Below are positions 21,286 to 29,572 of a stretch of DNA of 29,572 nt, piece after piece. The notes beneath the pieces are model-generated. The model was not told the DNA's origin and searched no databases. It saw nothing but the letters and a program-made list of their open reading frames with translations. The number at the start of each line of letters is the position of its first letter. Position 1 is the first letter of the stretch. The stretch is taken from positions 1-29,572 of the forward strand of contig JAYMSP010001699.1 in NCBI GenBank assembly GCA_036897095.1, written 5' to 3'. The stretch comes from Plantago elongata (taxonomy: Eukaryota > Streptophyta > Magnoliopsida > Lamiales > Plantaginaceae). Made by a program: the position numbers and the translations under genes.

Positions 21286-21507
21286 TGATAATGAAAATAA
21301 TTTTTCTAAAAAATCACTTTAAATCTTTTGGATGGAATATATCATAGTTATAACTTATATGATATATAAATAGTAAATGTTTTTTATTTGAATTAGAAAA
21401 ATAAATTGTTTATATGATATAGTTAGAAATTTACTACCTACTCGATATAATGTTAAAAATGAGTTAAATAAAAAAATAGTTAATTTATAATAACTCAATT
21501 GGTTTAA

Positions 21508-21820
21508 AAAATAAATATTTTCAATAAAATTAAAGTATCATACAATTTGTAGGATTGTTACATAAAGTGTGTGAAAGAAGAAGTTATATATATAGCTTTT
21601 AAAGTTGTTTGATTGGTATAGAATTGTTAGTATGATTGGAAATTTAAGATAGATAAAGAATAATGTAAATAATATTTTTAATAGAGTTAAAGCATTATTC
21701 CATTAGTACAATTGATATATAAGGTGTGTAAAATAAAAGTTACATATATAATTTTAGAGTTATTTGATCGGTATAAAGTTGTGAGTATGATTAAAAATAA
21801 GAGAGATAATGAGTAATGTG
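21508..21820. repeat. Two-copy tandem duplication, about 157-bp unit
   Basis: 21508-21664 and 21665-21820 share AATA-AATTAAAG, then AAGTGTGTGAAAGAAGAAGTT/AGGTGTGTAAAATAAAAGTT, then GTTGTTTGATTGGTATAGA/GTTATTTGATCGGTATAAA and AGTATGATT. The copies are diverged but collinear over the full unit. No coding potential. Confidence 0.6.
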
Positions 21821-21889
21821 GAAAGGAAAACATAATTGTAAATTAAAGAAAAACTGAGTAAATAATTATATATTGTACAAATTGAACTC

Positions 21890-22890
21890 TAAGCAAGTGA
21901 TAATTCTAACTAAGAAACTTGCTTTGAATGACAACTGCCAACTCTAGAATTGGAATGATTCTCACTTAGAAATTTGGAAGTCAAATTAACAAACTCAAAT
22001 GATAATCCAACTTGAAAATTACGTTTTAAACTGTAAAGATAAGTTTGAGAATGAGATAGTCCTAACTTAAGAGCTCAATTTTTTGGGACACAATAAATAA
22101 GGTAATTACCACTTGAAAACTGAATTTAAAACTCAAACAGGCTCGAAAAGTTCGATAAATCCAACTTTAAAACTCTATTTGAATGGTAAACCACACTATA
22201 TCGAAAATAATATGTATTGTACGATATGCACAAATTTTCAACTAAGTACAAAATCTAAAAGGTAAAAGAATCATAATACTAGGACGCTTTCAATAAAAAA
22301 CTCAATTTGAATCGTAAAATATCTTTTAAAAAAATAAGAAAATCACAATTTGCTAACTCTTATTAGAGAGTAAATTAAAGCACATTATATAAAAAAATAC
22401 TAATCAACTTTAAAATCGTAATTTAAACTTAGTAATTAATTTAATTCAGAGGGTAACTAACTCTACAAATAAGATAATTCTTACTAGAATATTTAGTTTT
22501 AAGAAAAAACTCAACTTCAGAACTCCATTTTAAGAGAAAAACAACTCAAAGATCAATATAATATCAAGTTATCAATTCAAGTAGAACGGAAAACACATTT
22601 TATGAACAAAATAATTCAAGCTTGAGAACTCTAAAAATGTGTTGCGCTTGAAAACTCAATTTGTATGGTAAAAAGAACTTCAAGAGTACTTTCGAAATAA
22701 AAAAAACTTCAAGAATGGGATAATTACAATTTGTAAACTTTATATGCATGCTTGAAGAGTAAAAGCACACATATAGGAGAAATACCATGAAATAGAAAAT
22801 TCCAGCTTAGGGACTCAAATCGAATGTAAGTCAACTATAAATCATTCTAACTTGAAAATTTGGTCCGAACTGTAAATTAACATTAAGAGC
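21890..22890. repeat. Degenerate array of CTTGAAAACTCAATTTGAATGGTAAA-type units
   Basis: Variants of CTTGAAAACTCAATTTGAAT followed by GGTAA recur at about 21906, 21960, 22010, 22067, 22112, 22165, 22288, 22410, 22512, 22648, 22804 and 22851. Spacing is irregular, near 45-57 bases in the left part. Unit ends often read ATAATYC-AA. It looks like an old minisatellite or an eroded subterminal array. Confidence 0.55.
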
Positions 22891-24129
22891 GTGTTAACTC
22901 ATGTTGGACTCTACCTACCAAACCAAGTTTCATCCATAGTCATCTCTACATATATGTTACATTTTCGAGAGTAACAAGTAATGAGGGGCTAAAGTTTTTT
23001 TTATCATCGGATTAGGAAGTTCGAAAGAACAACCTAGGTTGATTGTAATGAGGTGTTTATGAATATTTAAGGTATGACACATTATTTGTAAATTAATATT
23101 TATATTTAGTTATTAATTATTTTTTCAATATGTTATTTTGCAATTGCAAATTATTCATCTAATGAAGATTGTAATCACTCACTTTACATTTTATTTTATA
23201 TTTGCGGTGTATTCAACCTTGATAACTTTTATACCCACTTATATTTATATAAGATATTTTCTTTTTTTACTTTTAATTTTTATATAAACAAAACTATGTC
23301 GTGGCACACCACGGGTTAGAAGGATTTATGGAATTGATCATCTAATTTTTATGAACTATTAAACGATGCATGCTACGGTTTGGGATTGCTTGATGACCAC
23401 AAAGAATACGTCGTTGCTATTAAGGAAGCAAGTTTTTGGGTCATGACGATTCCTTCGACATTTGTTCTCCATACTACTCCATTCAAATAGTATGTCCATG
23501 GTTGTTGATGATATGATTGAGCAACATAGACGTTTGTATCCGTTTCTCACTGATGAGAAAATGAATGGGTACCATACAACTATGGATGCAGTCAATTACA
23601 GGAGTGGTGGAGTTTTTCATTCCTTATGGTTATGGTGGCATTGGAAAGATATTTTTGTAGAATACATTGTGTCCAGTATTACGTGGTAGACGTGATATTG
23701 TTCTCCCAATCACATCAAGTGGTATAACTTCTCTATTTCTTCATGATGGTTCTACTACAAACTGTAGGTTGAGTATTTCTTTACAGGGGTGAAACTACTA
23801 CGTGCAACATGATGACCCCCTCCAGCGATCTTACATGACTCTTGAAGAATGCAAAGTTAATAATTTGGTATAAGACGCCCATGACTAATAAGTTTTGGTT
23901 TGATGCTCGTGATCATTGTCTAAGGGACGTAATGAGAGGCCATCATGGAACAAAATCGAACAAGCCCTTTAATGGATAAATTGTCATTTTTTATGGTGAT
24001 TTCAGACATATATTTCCTGTCATGGGTAAGGGTGCCAGGCAAAAAATAGTCCATGCATCTCTCTGCTCATCGAAGAAGCTTTGGAGTTTGTGTCCTATGT
24101 TGAAGCCCACTAAGACATGAGCCTGCAGG

Positions 24130-24241
24130 TATTTTAGTAACATGTTTATATGCATAAATAAATTTCATTTACAATTCATATAAGTGAAATTAATTTTAAT
24201 TATTCGTATATATTAATTTTGTTTGTGTTTTATTCAATTAC
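24130..24241 (+). other. Intron within the Helitron helicase remnant
   Basis: GTATTTTAG follows CTGCAG and the intron closes at TTCAATTACAG before TTTAGTCGCTCAAATGC. The AT-rich insert separates protein segments that are contiguous in related helicases, so it behaves as a true spliceosomal intron. Confidence 0.55.
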
Positions 24242-25089
24242 AGTTTAGTCGCTCAAATGCTGAAATAGAGAGAGTATAATATAGAGAGTTTGTTTATTGG
24301 TTCTTGAAGGTTGGAGATGGTGAAGTTGGTGGCGATAATGATGGTGAGTAGAATTTAAATTTCTTGATGATATCTTGATTCGTTCTATTGATGAACCATT
24401 TTATGCAATAGTTGATAGCACATAACCTAGCATATTGGACCATATTGGCGATGGTCGGTACTTTCAGGATAGAGCTATTCTTGCTCCGACCAATGAGATA
24501 GTCCAGGAAGTTAACAATTATATAATGTCTCTTTTACATGGGGATGTAATTGAGTTACTGAGTCCCGTCAACATATTCCCTGTTGAATATGATATCGTCA
24601 AGGGAGAAGATGAGTATTATGCCGAGTTCCTATACACTGTTAGGACTTATGGTATACCAAATCATATAATCCGACTTAAGATGGGTTGTCCTAAAATGAT
24701 TCTTAGGATCATAGATCACTCCTTAGAGCTTTGTAATGGCACTTGGTTGATTGTTACCGCAATTTACAATCACGTTATTGAGGCGAAGACCATACATGAG
24801 AAATGTTGGAGTCAAGGTTTTTATGCCTAGAATGGTATTCACACCTTCTGACCTTACCAAGTTTCCTTTTAGATTCCAGTGAAGCTAACTTATCATATAA
24901 GTTTGTAATGCGATGACAATTAATAAGAGTCAAGGATAATCGTTTTCTAAGGTTAGACTTCATTTTTCAAAGCCTGTTTTTAGTTATGGTCAGCACTATG
25001 TGATTTTTTTTTAGAGTTACAAGCAATATAAGTCTCAAGGTTTTAGCACTGGATGAGGAAGTCAATCCAACATATACAACTATGAACGT

Positions 25090-25329
25090 TGTAATACCTA
25101 ACATCCCACATCAGTTCAATGTGAAAGGGATGAAGTGTATATATGAAGACCATCACTCTCATATGATATGAGGCCTTTTTGAGTGATACCAAAAGCAAAT
25201 ATGTGTGAAATTTAGTCCAAGCAGACAATATCATACCAACAAGACGTGTGTGTGTGTGTGTGACAGTCATGAGTAACGTTGTCAGCCTAATGGATTGTGT
25301 GTCGACCCATTAGTGGTCGGGTCGTTACA
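25090..25329 (+). repeat. TRIM 5' LTR
   Basis: 240 bp, begins TGTAATACCTAACATCCCAC and ends GTCGTTACA. It contains an expanded TG microsatellite relative to the 3' LTR. Confidence 0.85.
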
Positions 25330-25505
25330 AGTGGTATCCGAGCGAGACTATCCGAAATTGCAGGAACTGTGGCATGCGGGGCAAAGTGCTACACCGTGGG
25401 GATGTTGAGAACCACGTCTAGAAACCTGCACAAATGGGTGGCCCAAGGAAGATTGTACCCCCTAAAGCTCGATGAGGACGTAGAGGATTTAAGGGAGGTA
25501 GGTTC

Positions 25506-25733
25506 TGATACCCAACATTCCACATATGTTCAGAGTGAAAGGGATGAATGATATATATGAAGACCATCTCTCTTATGGTATGAGACCATTTGGGTGATAC
25601 CAATAGCAAATAACTGCGAGCTTCGGCCCAAAGCGGAAAATATCATACCAACAAGACGTGTGTGTGACAGTCATGAGTAATCTTGTCAGTCCAATGCACC
25701 GGGTTTCGATCCATTAGTGGTCATGTCGTTACA
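25506..25733 (+). repeat. TRIM 3' LTR
   Basis: 228 bp, begins TGATACCCAACATTCCAC and ends GTCGTTACA. It is collinear with the 5' LTR, with scattered substitutions and the shorter TG run. Confidence 0.85.
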
Positions 25734-25784
25734 AACGTCGTGTACAAAGAGGTGTTTAGAATGCTTTATGTTTTATTATATTGA

Positions 25785-26590
25785 ATAAATCTAAGTTTAA
25801 ATTATCCAAATCTATTATTTTAGTTTCAATACTAACCAAGTTTTCTCTATATTTTTGTAGATGGCCGTTATTGATTTATCTCCTATAGTTGTTATACATT
25901 GACTATGCGTTCCGTTTCAAATAATTCAATGCATTAAACATTTAAATATTGTAATATGATTTTTCGATTATTTGCTATGTGTCCTAAATTTAAGTCATAT
26001 TAAAAGTTAAAGATGCCATGGCAACGCTCTCTTTATTTATATTAAAAGTTGAGTTGTAACTTGTTAAAAGATGTATAACTCTCTTTTTCCCCTTGCATTT
26101 ACCAGAAGTTCCAAGATCATGACCCCACCCCAACTAACTTTCCTCCATTTCTTACTTTGGAGACTTCCAAATGGCCCTAATTAGAATCCACAACCCGTTT
26201 TATTTATTCGATCCTTAGCTTTGTCAACTTATATTGTTAAATTGTCGATTAAAATCAATTGTATAAAAAGAATACAATAATTGAATTTCTTAACAATTTT
26301 TTTACATAACGGTGTGATTATTGCACGTATTACATGCAAATAATATACTTAATCTTCAATAAGTGCACAAAGAGCTCAATGATAACTACATTTTTATATC
26401 AACGAATTTACACTCTCAATGATGCTCAATTTAATTAGCACGAATAAATTAAAAAATGCATTGCAAAAATGCATTTCTCTAAATCAACACAAATCACTCT
26501 GTCAACAATATCATCAAGCATATTAGATAAGAAAAACAACATAAATGTAAGCAATCGCACTACTCGGTATATTATGATACTTCATTGTTC
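25785..26590. other. AT-rich interval without a gene
   Basis: No recognisable frame or repeat was found. It may include the 3' end of the Helitron, but no terminal hairpin followed by CTRR was located. Confidence 0.45.
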
Positions 26591-27324
26591 ATCGTCATGA
26601 GCTGGTGGTGTCACATCAATATGAATGACAAGAATTTTCATTTGGGCTTGGCTTACTCCTTCGCCCTTTATCCAACAATGTCTCATTTACGTCAAAATGC
26701 AAGGCCACCCGAGCTTGTTCCCTACCTTCACCAGACACTGGCGCAATGTAAATGTTGAGTCCCCCTTTGTACATCATGCCATTGTTACTATGATTGCAAA
26801 CTTGAATCTGTGATGACGGAAAGATCTCGTTCCAGACAAGATTTAGAACTTCAATTGTATCTGGTGATGCATTACATTTTGTCAAATTTGTCTCCACTAC
26901 TTGAGTTGACGATGATGCACCCTCCAGAGACAACTTACTCTTCCTCCCCTTGCCTAGACTAGATGTTGCAAGATTGTGAACTTACTTCTCTTTAGACTTA
27001 GGAGACTTATGAAGGTCCTTGTCAGGATCCAAAACACAATGTTGCTCTGCGGCTTAGGCAATATATTATTATCCAAATGTTGCTTACAATCAATTGCATA
27101 TCTCCGTTATTAAATTTCCTACTAGTTTTGGCTTATTACTAGTTGCAGTGTAATCAATTGGAATATTTTTCACCTCTGGCATATGGTTCAATGACCATGC
27201 ACCTGATTGTAAGGCCGCTTGAGCTGCTCCGATCATAGCCAACGTGTTTTACCATCCCATTCCATTCATTAAACATTGAGTTTATCATCGAAGTCGGTGA
27301 GATGACACCACCACTAATAGGTTG
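26582..27324 (-). pseudogene. Unrecognised coding-like fragment, frameshifted
   Basis: Read on the minus strand from 27324: PISGGVISPTSMINSMFNEW, then after a frame change IGAAQAALQSGAWSLNHMPE with an open run to about 27100. A further 105-codon frame at 26933-26616 contains TIEVLNLVWNEIFPSSQIQV and EQARVALHFDVNETLLDKG. Composition and phase changes suggest one broken gene or transposon frame that begins abruptly at the LTR boundary at 27325. I do not recognise the family, and chance frames are possible. Confidence 0.3.
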
Positions 27325-27789
27325 TGTTGTGACCCGGATTATCAATATTGTAAATAGTAGCCGAACTAAAAATCTTGTATTAATAATCAAAGTGTTCAAC
27401 CAAGATTACAAGCCAAAGTGAATAATCAAAACAAGGGTAAACCACAAATGATTAATGAATCCTGCTAGCAACCTGCAAATAGATAGAGATTCACTATCAA
27501 TAATGGAATAATTATGAATGAGTGTTTAGTTGTTAGATCTGAGAGGAATTACCTCACAAATCTCACATGCCTCCATCCATTGCATCTGGACTGAATAAAT
27601 GAATCTGCGTGACTGGCTGCAGCAGGTGATTATGACTGGCTATACCCGGTTATAACAAAATAACAAACTAATTACCCCAAAGTGGTAACTATAGATGAAA
27701 ATGAAAATAATAAAACAATAACACGGTAATAATACTCCCACACGAATTGAGAACACCATAAGTCGGCCTAGAGAGTTTAGGACACAACA
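27325..27789 (-). repeat. 3' LTR of the Ty3/gypsy element
   Basis: 465 bp on the minus strand, starting TGTTGTGTCC right after the polypurine tract and ending GGGTCACAACA. The 7-bp inverted termini TGTTGTG/CACAACA support these limits. The likely flanking target copy on the low side is GGTTG (27320-27324); its partner is out of view. Confidence 0.7.
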
Positions 27790-27817
27790 ATACCTCCCCC
27801 TCACTTTTGTCTTGTCC

Positions 27818-28959
27818 TTAAGACAAATCAAAACCAGATAAGTCAAAGTTAGGGTGTTGTCGGAGAAGCGATTCCTCCTTCTCCCATGTCCCTTCACTGT
27901 TCGGCAACCCTTGCCACTACACTAAGTACTCAGTAATCAGTCGATTACGGTCATGGGGGACTCGTTTATCCAAGATCCCAGTCGGCACGGTGTGTGGGAT
28001 GTCGTCCTCCGTCAGATCTGGAAGTTTGGGAATCGGAGTAAATCGGGTTTTGATCTTCTTCAAGAGAGAGAAAAGTGGAACACGTCGTGCATCTTAGTAT
28101 TCGCTGGAAGGTCTAGCCGGTAAGCCACCTGACCAATGCGCTCCAAGATCTGAAAGGGCCCAAAGAATTTGACTGACAACTTGGTGAATCGCTTGAGTAA
28201 GGTGTTACCAGCTTGAAAAAGTTGCATCTTCAAGAACACCCAGTCGCCGACTTCGAATTCCTTATCAGTACGGGTTGTATCCGCATACTTCTTCATACGT
28301 TGTTGTGCTAAAGACATGTTTTCATTGAAAACTTTAATCATTTCTTGCCTTTATGCAATGAGGTGTTGGGCTGATGTGGATGGATTCTGCAAATATGGAC
28401 CGGTAGACAAGAGTGGAGGTGCATAGCCATAGAGAGCCTCAAAAAGTGTCATCTTGATGCTATGGTGGTAACAAGCACTGTACCACCATTCTGCCAAAGG
28501 TAACCACTGTACCCATTTCTTCTGATTATGTCCAATCATACACCGTAAATAAGTCTCTAAGCACATGTTTAAACGTTCATTCTGTCCATCACTTTGGGGG
28601 TGATGGGCAGTATTCATGTTAAGTGTTGTCCCAAGCAGTTTAAAGAACTCCTTCCATAATCCACTTTGGAAAACCACATCTCTATCTCTGACAATTACTT
28701 CAGGAACCCCATAAAGCCTGTGTATCTGATGTAAGTAGACTTCTGCTAGTTTCTCAATTGTATAGGGGTGAGATAGAGAGATAAAGTGAGCATACTTAGT
28801 GAGTCTATCCATAATGACCCAAATCACTTATTTTCCTACTAGGTTGGGCAGACCCTCAATGAAGTCCATGGATATATTTGTCCATGGACCAGCTGGAACA
28901 TGTAATGGTTGGAGCAGACTTGGGTATGAGACTGCTTCATCCTTACATTGTGTGCATAT
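27818..28959 (-). pseudogene. Ty3/gypsy integrase with chromodomain-like C-terminus, inactivated
   Basis: From 28955 the minus strand reads CTQCK (end of the zinc-binding HHCC region), then NISMDFIEGLP (first catalytic Asp), VPEVIVRDRDVVF (second Asp) and HPQSDGQNERLN (catalytic Glu). The C-terminal GPFQILERIGQVAYRLDLP and HDVFHFSL follow. In-frame stops interrupt at 28830-28828 and 28353-28351. A CT-dinucleotide slip near 28065 shifts the frame. Beyond it, GILDKRVPHDRNRLITEYLV, a stop, and WQGLPNSEGTWEKEE form a chromodomain-like module of the kind that targets chromoviruses to heterochromatin. The three catalytic residues are present, but the stops make it non-functional. Confidence 0.85.
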
Positions 28960-29572
28960 TGTCACGCCCCGGGACCGCATCGTGGGTCCTGCAATATTTA
29001 ATATTCATTTAATAAAATATTCGCCACTCTGCCCGTTGGCGTGACCAGTCGTGTGAACATAACCCCATCCACACGCAGCCTTATCCACATGTCAGTCTCA
29101 CAAACAATTATCATAATATAAAAAGCCAACCACCGGGCTAGTATAATTTTTCGAACCATAATTTGCATCAAAGTTTTAGCGGAAGCATTTTTTTATTAAA
29201 ATAATATACAGGCGAGTGGCTACTGGTATCAGCATATCTACAATCCAAAAGTACAACATATCCAAATCTCAACTACATCTTAAGATTATACAGGCCTCAA
29301 CACAACGTCTTACTGTACAAAAGACTAGCAGCTTCTAAACGTATGCCTCGTCCACCAATTAGTGCTTCTTAGACGTCCAGCTAACTCCTGTCTGAGGTAA
29401 CAACGTTCAAGGGTGAATTTCATAATTCACAATGCCCGGATCAAGTAATTGCAATCAACAAATTTTCACACAATTCAGCACTTGCATATAAAATCACAGC
29501 ATGGAATTTTACAAACAGTTTTCATTTCACATGTTAGCTCACTCAAATATATGTCGCGGCCACTAGTATAAG
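28960..29572. mobile_element. Insertion splitting the integrase, probably LTR-bounded, runs off the window
   Basis: The integrase reading ends abruptly at TGCACACAATG, and the new sequence starts TGTCACGCCCCGGGACCGCA, a common opening of plant LTRs. TGGTATCAGCAT near 29225 resembles a primer-binding site. No protein is visible to the window's end. The second end is not in view, so class and extent are uncertain. Confidence 0.45.

Larger units (their letters stand above)
25085..25738 (+). mobile_element. Complete TRIM (small LTR retrotransposon) with AACGT target duplication
   Basis: The 5' LTR is 25090-25329 (TGTAATACC...GTTACA) and the 3' LTR is 25506-25733 (TGATACCC...GTTACA), around a 176-bp interior. 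The interior opens with primer-binding site TGGTATCCGAGC (25332-25343), one mismatch from the initiator-Met tRNA site TGGTATCAGAGC, and closes with the purine tract AAGGGAGGTAGG. Identical AACGT copies at 25085-25089 and 25734-25738 mark the insertion. It encodes no protein and would need another element's enzymes to move. The LTRs differ at many sites, including a longer TG run in the 5' LTR (about 25247-25261), so it is not recent. LTR words such as GGTGATACCAAAAGCAAA and GGGCTTCGGCCCAAAGCG-like text are common in plant TRIMs. Confidence 0.88.
23349..25784 (+). pseudogene. Helitron helicase (RepHel, C-terminal half), decayed and interrupted
   Basis: Segments in order: NDACYGLGLLDDHKEY (23350s), RLYPFLTDEKMNGY (23530s), a Walker A region readable as PYGYGGIGK in a shifted frame (about 23620), TNKFWFDARDHCLRDVM (23885), GDFRHIFPVMGKGAR (about 24000), then an intron about 24130-24241. 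A clean frame at 24435-24830 has DRAILAPTNEIVQEVNNYI, PNHIIRLKMGCP and LCNGTWLIVTAI. After that, SYGQHYV marks the last helicase motif, normally followed by ALSR. These match Pif1-family Helitron helicases, which unwind DNA during rolling-circle transposition. Several frameshifts and stops are present, and LCNGTRLIV has become LCNGTW. The reading frame is split at 25089 by a TRIM and resumes at 25739 with VVYKEVF. It is non-functional. Confidence 0.85.
27325..28959 (-). mobile_element. Ty3/gypsy chromodomain retrotransposon, 3' portion
   Basis: On the minus strand the order is integrase, chromodomain-like tail, purine tract AGTGAGGGGGAGG (about 27790-27806), then the 3' LTR. Integrase followed by LTR, with no reverse transcriptase after it, is the Ty3/gypsy order. 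The 5' part is cut off at 28960 by another insertion. The low-coordinate edge abuts the broken coding fragment at 27324. Confidence 0.8.

Noticed and set aside
25245..25262. TG microsatellite as a separate element
   Set aside because: A shorter TG run sits at the same place in the other LTR, so it is part of the LTR and not an independent feature.
25297..25551. 84-codon plus-strand frame across the TRIM interior
   Set aside because: It spans the LTR, primer-binding site and interior of a noncoding TRIM; TRIMs do not encode proteins and the frame matches no family.
27640..27897. 85-codon minus-strand frame at the gypsy 3' end
   Set aside because: It overlaps the end of the chromodomain region in the wrong frame and runs into the LTR.

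Overview
This window is nuclear DNA from a flowering plant, most likely a eudicot. The evidence is a long AT-rich gene with many GT-AG introns, a plant-specific nuclear-envelope protein, and nested plant-type transposons (PIF/Harbinger, Mutator-like, Helitron, TRIM and Ty3/gypsy chromodomain elements). No prokaryotic, organellar, rRNA or CRISPR features were seen. The species cannot be fixed from the sequence alone.

The one clear host gene runs on the minus strand from 19425 to 6749. I rebuilt 11 coding exons whose splice phases all fit. They give a 583-residue protein that looks like KAKU4, a plant nuclear-lamina/nuclear-pore-associated protein related to NUP1/NUP136. It starts with a GGKIV...TPYDRP...NWF...GAGK motif followed by an acidic serine/aspartate run, and it ends in a basic RGRGRGK tail. 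Its last exon holds a recent 81-bp in-frame tandem duplication. Intron 9 holds an orphan in-frame segment that could act as an alternative terminal exon. Several introns have been colonised: intron 2 carries a Tourist-like MITE with TAA target duplications and, 22 bp beyond that MITE's target duplication, a 2.2-kb non-autonomous Mutator-like element with 10-bp target duplications. Intron 3 carries a decayed relative of the MITE. Intron 9 carries a GGTTCC-rich element and a 100-bp foldback.

Left flank (1-6748): the 3' end of a PIF/Harbinger transposase, a CCACCA-rich stretch with a hairpin, and then a Mutator-like element of about 3.55 kb bounded by inverted repeats. That element contains a frameshifted FAR1-like transposase on the minus strand and a convergent small two-exon plus-strand gene. 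Short dyad repeats sit just inside both of its ends.

Right flank (19430-29572): AT-rich gene-free DNA with a 157-bp tandem duplication and a degenerate short-repeat array, then a decayed Helitron helicase. A complete 644-bp TRIM retrotransposon with a perfect 5-bp AACGT duplication is inserted in that helicase. An unrecognised coding-like fragment follows, abutting the 3' LTR of a minus-strand Ty3/gypsy chromodomain element. The integrase of that element is itself interrupted at 28960 by another insertion that runs out of the window.

Apart from KAKU4, the coding signals are mobile-element remains. The most unusual points are the spliced passenger-like gene and paired dyad arrays of the Mutator-like element, the orphan exon and fresh repeat in KAKU4, and the two tRNA-promoter-like segments inside the intronic Mutator-like element.
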